Source: Tricholoma matsutake (taxonomy: Eukaryota > Basidiomycota > Agaricomycetes > Agaricales > Tricholomataceae). Taken from it: a DNA stretch of 64,000 nt. The translations under genes and the position numbers were made by a program. Below, one piece after another: positions 47,561-57,552 of this stretch. The first letter of the stretch is position 1, and the number at the start of each line of letters is the position of its first letter. The notes beneath the pieces were generated by a model. It made no database searches and was not told where the DNA came from. It saw nothing but the letters and a program-made list of their open reading frames with translations. The stretch spans positions 17,554,337 to 17,618,336 of the forward strand of contig AP026538.1 in the NCBI GenBank assembly GCA_026075535.2, written 5' to 3'.

Positions 47561-50193
47561 CATGACATCTACCTCATTTACTTCTGTCCCATCTATAATG
47601 TAAGTGTTTATTCCTTCCATAGCATCACCCCTTCTCATCAATGACACCTTAGTTTCCACCCTCTACCACTGCTCCCACCCCTTCTGTCACTATACAACCA
47701 GGCACAATGGTGCTGTGCAATGTCACTATGCATGTCTACTGGATGAGCAGTGTGAAGCAAACTAAAGTTTGCAAGGCAAGTTGCATGTCATCCCCCCCCC
47801 CCCCCTAATTATCATCACCCTCACTAACCTCACAACAATAGGCATTCAAGCTCAATGCTAAGAGCATCAAAGTGCTTGCAAAATCTGATCTTCCCATCAA
47901 ACCTCATCCTCTGCCCATTTTGCTTAACAAAACCTCACCATCCTCTTCTCAATCTTGTTCTGCTCAATATCAACATGCTGCACCCGATGACACCTTTGTG
48001 TCCTTCAACATCACTGACAAGGGCCTTTCCACTGATGAAGACATCATGGACATTGAATGGCCTCACAGCAATTCCAAACAAACAGCACCCTCGACTAATG
48101 AAACCAACAGATGTGCCAACACTGGAGGGAAATGAAAATATAAACAAAAGGCCTAATTTGATCATACACAAATTGCTTCTGTTGTTCACTTCCTATCACT
48201 TTCCTTCCTTGATGTTCCATCAATGTAATGGTATCTCTTCTTAAATTTATCCTATGTACTTGTAATACTACCACCCTTTGCCAATACTCAGCCATTGCCA
48301 TATTCATACCCTTCTACGGCCACCTTATTAATGGATAATGCAAAAATAAAATACCGCTACAAAAACAAAATGAAATAGGGTGTCAAAAAGCTTCAAAGGC
48401 AATATACTTACCCATAGAACTGGCACCTCCCTCATATCTTGCTGTGAAGCCGACATTACACGACAATGAACCAGATCCCCTGTTGTCAGGACATCTAACA
48501 AGTCAAATTTCATTCAATAATACACTCACATCACCAAAGAAAACACTATGCACCATTAAGCAGTGCATACCTCACCAGTTGCAAACACTCATCCATGATC
48601 TTCCCTCTATGTCTCCACTTCAGAAGCAGTCCCACCCGCAACAATGCTTACACACCATATCATCCAAAAAAAGATGCACCAACAAACTATCCTCTCCATC
48701 AGATCAATAAATCTATCATTCTACATGTGGCCACCCCTAAGAATTAATATTACTACCTCAGAAAACCATCATTCAAGACTGAAAACGCACTATATGAAGA
48801 CCTCGATCAACACTGAAATCCACAGACTCCACTTTCTCCAACACCAAAATTTGTCGCCTCCAGAACAGATACATTGCTGTACCACAAAATGAGGGCCTAC
48901 CCAACGCAAGTGTTGGTCCATTATCATCAAAGCACATCTGCCTCACTTCACCAATGACACTAAAAATCCTAGGAGTCCAAATATTATTGCCAACAAAAAG
49001 TGATGTACCATCAGCAGACACAGGACCCCTTGTGAAATTAGTGTCATAAACAGCCTCCACCAATGGTTTGAATATCAATACCACAGTTTTGATAACAGAC
49101 TGATAAGCATCATCAAAATTATGAGCCATAATAAAGTGCCATGCCTAATGTAAAATACTAAGACCTAGCCTTAGTGTCCAACAGTGATGTTCACCAACTA
49201 TGTCACTCTCTTCCCATGCCACACTTCCTACTGCTAAACATAGTGGGTTCTGTCACCACTCACTGGTGCGCTACCCAGTTATTCTGTATATGGTGGATGA
49301 CCTCTCCAGCATTGAAGAGGACTGCTGAACAGTGGTTCAACCACTGAACCACCATAGAATAGCTGAACCTAGCTAATTAGCTACACATCAGTCACCCCAT
49401 CAATGGAGCTAATTAGTAAGCTTGATGGTGACACACAGGTGTGTTAGGGTAAGGAGAAATGAGTCTGGGGTGTTTGTACACCATGATAATTGAAATGACA
49501 TGTGTGTACCATGCAGTTTTGGCATCTTGTCACCACATATGACCATGGGAACACACCACAGTGGCTCTGCTTGATGGATAACCCTTCCAAGGAATAGAAC
49601 TCAGCATAGAGTACACAGATTGCTTAGGTGTGAGAGAGTGGTCCCAACGAAATTTTGTGCTCTATAGGTCTCTGGAAACAAAAGTTCGAAAATTTTAACT
49701 TAAACCATTAAATCAGCAAATTCTACCCCAAAATGGGGTGTTTCATGATGAAGAAGCACTATTTTACAAAAATGGCTTCCAGAGACGTGAAGAGCATGAA
49801 ACATCAGTAATGGTTGCCTCCAGGACCTTGGCTTTATGATCAGTATACAATGAGTTGTATAAGTTTGAGTTTTCAGCCTATTTGAAGGGGGTTTTTGGCT
49901 GGTGTTTGCTGAGATATGTATATTCAAGAGCTTTTATTGAACATCTAGCATGATAGAGATATTTTACATGTATACTAAATGCTCTTGAAAGTGGCTCTGA
50001 ACCAATGGTGCTTTTGTGCCCACTTGAAATCACTTGGGTCACTCATTGGAGCATCAAATAATGTGTGTGCATTATGCATCGCCCACACAGGTAAGCTACA
50101 TTGTATTGAATGATATGACCTATCGAACACATACATTGTATCAAATGATATGGGTTCAATGGACACTATTGAACTCACTATATGTATTATATT
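47561..50193. other. Gene remains of unknown identity and unassigned DNA
   Basis: Plus strand 47850-48135 reads FKLNAKSIKVLAKSDLPIKP and DDTFVSFNITDKGLSTDEDI, protein-like and possibly the next exon of the gene at 46544. A C run lies at about 47792-47806. On the minus strand, 48773-49129 is an open 118-residue frame (MAHNFDDAYQSVIKTVVLIF) with no recognised domain; which strand is real is unclear. From 49150 to 50190 I see nothing supportable. Confidence 0.35.
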
Positions 50194-50586
50194 AACCAGT
50201 GACTACATTGCTCACAGAGTATTATACCATGCATTAGGAATGTAATACAGACATTAGTAACATTTGAAATGCAATGGGTACAGACATGGCTATGGACATG
50301 GACCAGGAGCAGGAGTGGGAGTGGCCCCAGGGATGGCCAGGGCATCACCATGTACATACTCTATTAATTAACCAATGACTACATTACTACTGTACTTTCT
50401 GTACTGTACAGATAGACGTGCATTAAGAAAATAGCACAGACATGAGTAATGTTTGAAATGCACTTGCAGGGGAAGGGAATGGGAGCAGGAACAGCCATGG
50501 GGATGGCCAGGGCATCACCATGTACATACTCTATTAATTAACCAATGACTACATTATTACTTTACTTGCAATGGGCACAGACACAG
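50194..50586 (+). repeat. Left terminal repeat units in tandem
   Basis: Units start AACCAGTGAC at 50194, AACCAATGAC at 50369 and AACCAATGAC at 50540 (periods 175 and 171). Each has GCATTAxGAA, CAGACAT, TTTGAAATGCA and a GGAGCAGGA/GGGAGTGG stretch. The first two end in GGGATGGCCAGGGCATCACC; the third is interrupted by repeat copy B. The right terminus of the element holds the same sequence once, inverted. Confidence 0.75.
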
Positions 50587-51587
50587 TGATGATGCTCAAC
50601 CTGGAAACTCTACCAAAACCAACTAAACTGGCCTTAGGAGATACAACACAAGTCAGAGTAAGGTTGTGAGGTAGTACTGAATATCACTGTGCTATCCAAA
50701 GGCCGGTAAATGTACTGTGAAACATTGGGAAGCAGTGTTAGGTGGTGCAAAGTTCTGTGAAACCATACAAAGTAGCATGAAACACTATGAATCATTCCAA
50801 AATGATACGAAAGGGTTTAGCAGTGATGCAAAGGAATTCAGAGTCTTTGAAATGGTTTTAACAAGTTCGGGAGATGGTGGCAATAGTTGAAGGTGAGGTA
50901 AAAAGACAATGACATGGTAGATAGACGATTGACGAAAGTTTTGAGAAACTGTGTAGTGAAACAACAAAGTTTGCAGAATACTTGAGTGAGTTTGGACTGA
51001 GACTGAGCTAAGAATCAAGAGTAAAACCCTTAAGCCAGATGATATGCGATGTGGGAAGATGATTTCTTGTCCCTTTCGACAGTAAATACACCAAACTATA
51101 TATGTTTTAGAGAGATAGTACTAAAAAGGTAAAAGGCCATGAGGCAAAACATGTGGTAAACATCAGGCAGTGAACAAGGTGTTGAAATCATGAAGTAAAT
51201 GAGAAAATAATAAGAAAGAAACATGCAATATACATGATATATCAAATCTCCTTGTCTTGTGGTTCCAATAAATCATGAATACATCAAAAAGTGCCTCGAT
51301 GTGCACTAAGTTGCTAGCTGTTGTGTCTCCTCATGTTTGTGGTGGTGGGAACACAATGTGTCAGTGTGTGTAATGGTGGGAGCATGTGTTTGAGGTGTGG
51401 TACAATAGGAATACAGCGGCTGAAGTCATTTGAAATGGTTTGAAGTCTTTCAAAACATTTTGAAGTGTTGGGTCATTGTTTCATGTGTTCATAGGCATTC
51501 ATAAGCATTTGTGAAATCATAGGACATTGTGAAGAATGTGTCTGAGTGTGATTTCTTGTTTTCAGAGCTCAGCTGCCAAAGTGGACC
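50587..51587 (+). repeat. Non-coding dispersed repeat, copy B
   Basis: Inserted in the third left-terminal unit. CACAGACAC precedes it and GGCTATGGACATGG follows, while the first unit reads CAGACATGGCTATGGACATG without a break. This empty-site comparison gives edges GTGATGATGCTCAACCTGG and GGACCTATCAAC, which are also the edges shared with copy A. The interior carries short GTGAAAC/TTTGAAATGG motifs in opposite orientations in the two halves, unlike the GTCGAT motifs of copy A. Confidence 0.7.
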
Positions 51588-51627
51588 TATCAACGGCTAT
51601 GGACATGGACTGGGAGTGGAAGTGGGA

Positions 51628-51718
51628 GCAGGGACCATGACCACCTTGATGTTTCCTGTGTGAAGGCTGTTTTGAATGGCCTTCTTGATCTGGCTGATGT
51701 GACTGATTAACGTTCATG
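51628..51718 (-). repeat. Inverted duplicate of the zinc-cluster gene's first exon
   Basis: CATGACCACCTTGATGTTTC through CTTCTTGATCTGGCTGATGT is the reverse complement of 52830-52925 (from ATGAAGGTTACAGCTCAAC to ACATCAAGGTGGTCATG), with several substitutions. Non-coding here. It shows that the left terminal region captured part of an internal gene. Confidence 0.8.
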
Positions 51719-51767
51719 TTGAAGTCAGGTGCAGGAGCAGGAGCAGGAGCAGGAGTGGGAGTGGGGA

Positions 51768-51838
51768 TGGTGACAGGGATGGGGAAGCGGCACTGACATT
51801 GGGGCTTGACAGGACCACAAAAACAATGATATTACTAC
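51768..51838 (+). repeat. Left inner inverted terminal repeat of the KDZ element
   Basis: GACAGGGATGGGGAAGCGGC, ACTGACATTGGGG and CTTGACAGGACCACAAAAAC, then AATGATATTACTAC. The reverse complement is found at 63795-63866 with only a few differences over about 70 bases. Confidence 0.85.
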
Positions 51839-51921
51839 AATAGTGTGTATTAAGAACAGAATACAGACAAAAGTGACATAGATATATATATAATGAGTAA
51901 GGTATTAATTATCCTTCCACA

Positions 51922-52623
51922 TCACTGGGAATCAGCAGGGGGATCGGCCATAGCATCTGAGTGGGATGATGGCATAATTTCTGAGAACCTCCTTTCAAAT
52001 GATTTCAACTGATATTCAACCCTTTCCTTCAAAGTGGCATATGTTTTCAATGTTATATCTTGTTGTTTGAGCTTCTCCACCTTGGCCATGTACAGACAAT
52101 GACTGGCATCCTTGTATGATGTGCCAAGCTGGACTTGAAGGCCCTTAATTTCAGCATGGCAGCTCAACAACTCCCTGTCTGTCAAGTCCTGCAACTGGAT
52201 GAACTAATGTAGAAACACAAATGAGGATGACACTTACTGGATCGGCAGGTAGGGTGAGCTGGTTGTGGGACACCAGGTAGTATGGCTGGCTGGTCATGTT
52301 GCCAGACTGCAAATTGATCATAATGTCAGTGGGGATAGACAAGATATGGGAGCAGGCAGGACACAGGAGCGGCCAAAGAAATGGGAGCAGCCAAAGCACA
52401 GGAGTGGCCAGAGACTTTGACTTCAACCTGATTTGAAATAAATGAAGCTTACCCCTCCATCTGCAATACAGACATCAAGTTCCACCTTCTGATGATAGGC
52501 ATTCAACACCTGATGAGTGGCAGGAATCATAAAGTGGGGCACTAAATAGTGTTGCCCATCTTTGGCTTGGATAGAGACATAGCCATCTAGCACCTTATCT
52601 TGCCTTTGCTGCTGCTCACTCAT
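51922..52623 (-). CDS. Small coiled-coil accessory protein of the KDZ element
   Basis: Three exons, 52453-52623, 52238-52306 and 51922-52203, all in phase 0, giving 173 residues and a stop. Introns are GTAAGC...TTGCAG (146 nt) and GTAAGT...CATTAG (34 nt, very short for fungi). It begins MSEQQQRQDKVLDGYVSIQA; the middle has QPYYLVSHNQLTLPADP; the C-terminal half (HAEIKGLQVQLGTSYKDASH, LYMAKVEKLKQQ) looks helical or coiled coil. No stop interrupts it. It is transcribed away from the zinc-cluster gene at 52825, with a shared upstream region. I do not recognise an enzymatic domain; proximity to the left terminus suggests a transposition helper, which is inference. Confidence 0.65.
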
Positions 52624-52824
52624 TGTGGATGGATCAATGTGTTAATCTTATCTTATGCATCTAATCTAGTGATCACATGTGATTGTTGATTATTTTCATT
52701 GATATCAATTGGTCTTTGTTTGGCCTTGATGAACACATGTGATTGTTGACTTTTTCCATTGACTTTCAACTGAACCATCACACCCATCCCTGTTCCCACC
52801 CCCACCCACGCACACAACTTCAAC
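52624..52824. promoter_or_regulatory. Divergent promoter region with a 60-bp repeated palindrome motif
   Basis: CACATGTGATTGTTGA occurs at 52674-52689 and again at 52734-52749, exactly 60 bp apart, each followed by a CATTGA block. CACATGTG is a palindromic E-box-type site. The region separates two oppositely transcribed genes, so a shared regulatory site is plausible. Confidence 0.55.
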
Positions 52825-53896
52825 ATGAAGGTTACAGCTCAACAAGTAATCGGTCACATCAGCCAGATCGAGAAGGCCATTCAAAATGGCCTTCACACAG
52901 GAAACATCAAGGTGGTCATGAAGGACCAAAAACAGGCACTTGCATGTAAAATACCATCAAAGATGACAGTGGGACTAATATACTGTAGAACACATTATTT
53001 GCATGGCAACAACAGGATCTTGGGGAGGACTTGAAAGCAGGATTCAGTGCCAAGTCCTTCCTGTGGGGCTTTCTGGTAGCATGGGGAAGTTCTGATAGAA
53101 CAGGTGATGAAATTTTCATGGAAGGTCAGCTGCATGCGATGAAGAAATTTGATGAGAAAAGTGGGATTGCAGGAGCAAGGGCAGGAGTGGAAGTGGGTAT
53201 GGGAGCAGGTGCTCAAGGGGTAGGACAAGGGATGGGAGTGGGAGCTCAGGGCATGGGATGAGGGATGGGAGCAGGACCTCAAGACATTGGACGAGGGATG
53301 GGAGCAGGAGTTCAAGGCATGGGATGGGGGATGGGAGTGGGACAAGGCACGGGGGTGGGAGCTCAAGGTGCATGACGAGGCACAGGAGCAGGAGTAGGAG
53401 CTCAAGGGGCAGGATGAGGCATGGCAGCAGGAGTGGGAGTTCAAGGGGCAGGACAAGGGAAGGGAGCGGCAGCGAACCAATTGCCATCACCCACCCCAAT
53501 CACTCCAGCAAGACCAAGTGGGAGTAGCAGGACCAGGCACCTAGCTCAGAGCAGCAGTGGGAACTCTGGTGAGGATTTGGGAAATGATGGGGAATCAGAG
53601 GGGATGGACAGTGATGGAGAAGGATTGTTGGAGCCAAAGAGGGGAAGGAAACATTGGCAAAAACTGGCAGGTGGGGCAGTAAGGCTCAAGCCTTGCATAC
53701 AATGCTTCTGACTTCAATGACAATGTCACAACCAAGTCAATGGGAGGAACACATGTTTTGAATGTGGGAGGGGCAAAGTCAAGTGCAAAAAGATGAAAGA
53801 TGGTGATGCATGGGACAGGCCAGAGAAAGGAAAGGGTGCAGCCAGAAGAAAGGTGAAGAAGGCTGGATCCTCATGGAGGTTCACAAGGGAAGAATA
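52825..53896 (+). pseudogene. Zinc-cluster protein, N-terminal part
   Basis: Begins MKVTAQQVIGHISQIEKAIQ, followed by a probable intron (GTAAAATACC...CAACAACAG, ending at 53015). It continues DLGEDLKAGFSAKSFLWGFL, then a long Gly/Ala/Val/Met-Gly repeat encoded by GGAGCAGGA/GGGAGTGG DNA (53160-53470), an acidic stretch, and the cluster KPCIQCF..LQ..QCHN, NTCFECGRGKVKCKK (53690-53790). Six cysteines with this spacing suggest a Zn2Cys6-like DNA-binding module. TGA replaces Arg twice inside the cluster and at least three times in the Gly repeat. The exon phase at 52948 does not fit perfectly. Probably one gene with the next entry. Confidence 0.55.
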
Positions 53897-53951
53897 AGGG
53901 AAATCATAGGGTAAGTACTATGTGTATCACCATACCAATAACCACTGAACA

Positions 53952-55097
53952 TTGGCCACAGCAATGTATTCCTCTGATGTTGAGATGGATGACATTGCAC
54001 ATGAACACCTGCCTTCACCCTCTCTCTCACCATCTCCTGCTCCCATTATAGCTGGGCAGCTCCATGACTTCAACAACTGTATACAAGAACTGGAGCACCG
54101 TTTGTATGATCAGGCTCATTGGATCCATCAAAATATCCCCAGAGTAATGGCCAACATACAGGACATAAATGACAATATGGCCAGCTTGAGCAGGAGGATC
54201 AATGAGATGGAAGAGTACATGGGGTTCCACCCACAACCCCTTGTGTTGTACAATGGTGCAGGTGAGCTGCACTATATTAGAGATGCTCCCAGCTATAGGC
54301 AAAGGTATGGTATGGAGGTCGATGAAGATGAGCAGGATGCCATGGCTGCCCTTTTGGAGCATCACTGGCACAGGGCTGTTGAAGATGGACACAAGGTGGC
54401 TTGGGCTGAGGAAGACAGACATGAAGCTGCTCCCACTTCAGCAGGGCTTGAGCACCATGGACACAGGGCTGCTCCCAGTGGTGTTGAGGACCATGGACAT
54501 GGGGCTGCTGCTGCTCCCACAGGGTTGGAGGAAGATGGTCAGGGGACCGCTCCCACTCCCACTCCCACACAAGCACCTGCTCCAACTCCCACTCCCACTC
54601 CCACTTCTGCACCCATTCCCACTCCAACTCCCACTCCCACTCCCACACCCGCTCCTATTCCCACTCCCACTCCCACTCCCACAGCTGCACCTGCACCTGC
54701 TCCCACTCCCACTCCCACTCCTACTCCTGTACCCACTGGGCTTGAGGAAGAAGGACATGAGGCAACTGGTCCTCAAATCAAGGTCATCCCTGCCATGCTG
54801 CAAGATTCTCAGGAATCAATTCAACATATGACCTCTGTGGATGTGCCCCTTCCCTCCCTCCTTCATCCCTCCTCGATCCCCACTGCTGACCCTGTGGACC
54901 CAGTAATGGTATCCACCAGCAATGTGTTCGTGCCACCAGCCCCTCCTTCATCACCTTCTCCCTGTCCTTCCCCTCCTTCACAATTATGCTGGTCCCCTCA
55001 CAATTTGTCACCTGCCCAGCCTTTGAGAAGTACCACCCCTCAGCCAAACCCAAAGAAGAGAGCAGGAACACCTGAGGACAGAGAGGAGGTCAAATGA
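53952..55097 (+). CDS. Coiled-coil and Pro-Thr-repeat region of the zinc-cluster gene
   Basis: Open frame of 381 residues. The start region reads [21 protein letters not shown] predicted coiled coil ([38 protein letters not shown]) lies at residues 35-95. Then come GLEEDGxG/HRAA repeats and a long (PTPTPT)n tract encoded by CCCACT hexamers (54548-54742), ending with [29 protein letters not shown] donor near 53911 and a GGCCACAG acceptor just before MYSSD suggest it is the last exon of the zinc-cluster gene upstream. Likely nuclear; the function is not known. Confidence 0.6.
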   Translation: MATAMYSSDVEMDDIAHEHLPSPSLSPSPAPIIAGQLHDFNNCIQELEHRLYDQAHWIHQNIPRVMANIQDINDNMASLSRRINEMEEYMGFHPQPLVLYNGAGELHYIRDAPSYRQRYGMEVDEDEQDAMAALLEHHWHRAVEDGHKVAWAEEDRHEAAPTSAGLEHHGHRAAPSGVEDHGHGAAAAPTGLEEDGQGTAPTPTPTQAPAPTPTPTPTSAPIPTPTPTPTPTPAPIPTPTPTPTAAPAPAPTPTPTPTPVPTGLEEEGHEATGPQIKVIPAMLQDSQESIQHMTSVDVPLPSLLHPSSIPTADPVDPVMVSTSNVFVPPAPPSSPSPCPSPPSQLCWSPHNLSPAQPLRSTTPQPNPKKRAGTPEDREEVK

Positions 55098-55164
55098 GGC
55101 AGAAAAAATTAATTGTTGGATATTTTATTTTAATTCATACAGAGATATTGTTGTGTACTATAAT

Positions 55165-55580
55165 GAGTCTGAAAATTTCACTTTTTTGCTCTCCTCTCTT
55201 TTACCAAGGGTTGGGATGGGGGTGGGGTTAATGGTTGATAGCTAACTGCTGACAATGCTACATCAGCCAAGCTGGCTGCTGCTGATGCCACTGCCATTGA
55301 CATTGAAGTGGGAACCACCATATGATGTTGCCCAAAAAGGGGGTGAGGTTTAAAACATTGTGAAATTAGTCTGAAAATTTCACTTTTTTGCTCTCCTCTC
55401 TTTTACCAAGGGTTGGGATGGGGGTGGGGTTAATGATTGGTAGCTAACTGCTGACATCCTATATTGGCCAAGCTGGCCACTGCTGTGCTGGCCACTGCCA
55501 ATGCCACTGCCATTGACATTGAAGTGGGAACCACCATACAATGTTGCCCAAAAAGGGGGTGAGGTTTAGGACATTGTGAT
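55165..55580 (+). repeat. Tandem duplication of a gene 3' end, period about 202 bp
   Basis: GTCTGAAAATTTCACTTTTT is at 55168 and again at 55370. The unit runs through TTGGGATGGGGGTGGGGTTAA to AAAAAGGGGGTGAGGTTTA. The second copy contains the C-terminal codons and stop (TAA on the minus strand at 55430-55432) of the accessory gene that follows; the first is an extra copy. Confidence 0.85.
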
Positions 55581-57419
55581 GTCTGTTGAGGAGGCAGAGT
55601 GGAGTTGTTGTTTGGTAACAGGGATGGATCAATAGGGGGGTCATTCACATTTATGCCTGACATGGGACCCATGTACCTCATGTACGTGTCTCAAGGTATA
55701 AGATACTGTGGATCACCATTATCTGGACCATTAATTGGCTGTGGGTGAGTGGGGCCAGCTCTACAGAGTTTGTCCATCATCATTTGATTGACTTGTACAT
55801 CATTCAACAGAGTTGCACTTGTGTTCAAGTTGTGTGCCTAGGTTTCTTTGTCTTGGATTTCCCTTTGGCAGCTTTTCTGGCTCTTGGTTGTGAATGCGGG
55901 TTGTGAGAGGATGAAGCTAAGCCTTGCCATTGGCCCTCGGGGTTGGGGTTGTCAGTGGGAGTGGGAGTGGGAGTGGGAGCAGGTGAGTCTACATCTCGCA
56001 TGGCAGTGGCATCTGCATTACACCGGCCAGTGCATTTGCACATCTGTCAAGAAGGTGTAGGGCTATACAAAGCATTAGGATATTGTGCAGGAGAGACACT
56101 ACCATCATGTAGCTTGATTCTTTTGAACCTGAATGCCCTCTCAGGGCCCTGTGCCATTTGCCGCTGCAGCATGTGGTCAAAGAAGTCTTCTATGACTCTC
56201 TTTTGCATGTTCCATGGGTCTCTCCATTTGAACCCGGCTGGGAGATATTCAGGACTGATGACTGTCGATGTGTGCTCGGCAATTTCTGTGAATGGGACAT
56301 GGCGAGTACAACCATTGTTTGCTAGTTCTGCATGCAGATAAGTAACAACTCATTGAAAAGAGAAGTGATCATACTGTAATGCTGCCCAACATACAACTTA
56401 AACCATTCCTCCAGCTCTTTTTTCTTGTACAGTGAGCCTTTCCATGGTGTGGGTAGGATGGGGAATCCATCGCTAGTCATCTCAAGTCAGATATACATGA
56501 AGTGGCACTTGAGCTCTGTGATCTCATTATTATATGTGTCTATGAAGGATCATGCAGGGGTGGCCATCAATGATGAAACATTTTCGTGACTGTGATCAGG
56601 AGCGGGATTGGCAACAGCAGCAGCAACAGCAGCAGAAGATTTTCACTCATGTGTCAACAATCATCAAACCATCAGGTGCAGTGTAGGCCATGAATGTCAC
56701 AGATAGCACCCCCATTTCTAGCCACTGTTGTCATGCAGTCTCCTCCACATGCTTAACCAGGTTCTTCTCTGCTAGACTGGGAAACATCAATAACATCATT
56801 GGGAGTGGGAGTGGCCATGGCCACAGGTCAACATACCTTCGCTTTGTTTTCTCTGAATAACCTTCCCCCTCCATTTTCTCCAGCTCGTTCTCAAGCACTG
56901 CTTTTTCCTCTGCAGTCATGCTTTCAAAAACCCTCTTGATGGCTGGCAGTTGGTTCTGGAACCATCCAGGCATACTTGTGGATGCATCCTCAACACCTAA
57001 CATATCTCCAATTTCTTTCCAAACTCAGTCATGGTGTAAGCTCCAGATCACTTCTGATTGTTTCACTTTGAAGTTGTTTGACTTCCTTGAGGAGCCTTTC
57101 ATCATTCACCAGTTGTTCAAAATCCAGTTTGTTAGTTCCTGGCAATGTGATCAATAATACAACATTGAATGGGATGATAGCCCACCTTGGCACACATACA
57201 ACTCTCCTCTGGATCCATTGGGGTCATCTCAATTGATGCCCAGTCATTAAAGATGGTGGGGAGAATGTGAGTCTTGAGGATTTACAATCGGGCCACTTTT
57301 GATTCCTGCGATCAGAATACATCTTTATAAGGCTCAATGATCTTCCACTCTCCAACTGTATATTGACTCCCCTTCAAGTAATGTCTGTGTCCTGGGTTCT
57401 CTGATGGCTCAGGTGGCAT
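55430..57419 (-). pseudogene. KDZ-linked accessory gene, decayed
   Basis: Read on the minus strand: MPPEPSENPGHRHYLKGSQY, ILKTHILPTIFNDWASIEMT, WFQNQLPAIKRVFESMTAEE with KAVLENELEKMEGEGYSEKT, then ISPEYLPAGFKWRDPWNMQK with VIEDFFDHMLQRQMAQGPER, a basic KAAKGKSKTKKPRHTT stretch, and LLNDVQVNQMMMDKLCRAGP to DPSLLPNNNSTLPPQQTSQC. Several stops and frameshifts (for example near 55840, 56350 and 56730) separate the blocks. The block order resembles a family I associate with KDZ-rich Boletales genomes, but I cannot name a domain. Its start lies 134 bp from that of the KDZ transposase, in a divergent pair. Confidence 0.6.
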
Positions 57420-57429
57420 TGGAGGGGAT

Positions 57430-57552
57430 TGATGTGGAGGAAGGAATTGTCATTGCCATCAGTCATTTGGCATGAGGATAACACAAGGATAACACAAGGA
57501 TAACATGAGGCCAATAGTACAATAAATAGCCCATCAATTCCCCCAAATCATC
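57430..57552. promoter_or_regulatory. Divergent promoter with an 11-bp triplicated motif
   Basis: AGGATAACACA is repeated three times in a row (about 57476-57506, the last as AGGATAACATG). CAATAAATAGCCC lies 30-40 bp ahead of the transposase ATG. The spacer serves the accessory gene on the minus strand and the transposase on the plus strand. Confidence 0.5.

Noticed and set aside
54277..54803. Long minus-strand frames rich in Gly/Ser/Trp/Glu
   Set aside because: They are reverse readings of the CCCACT hexamer array in the plus-strand gene.
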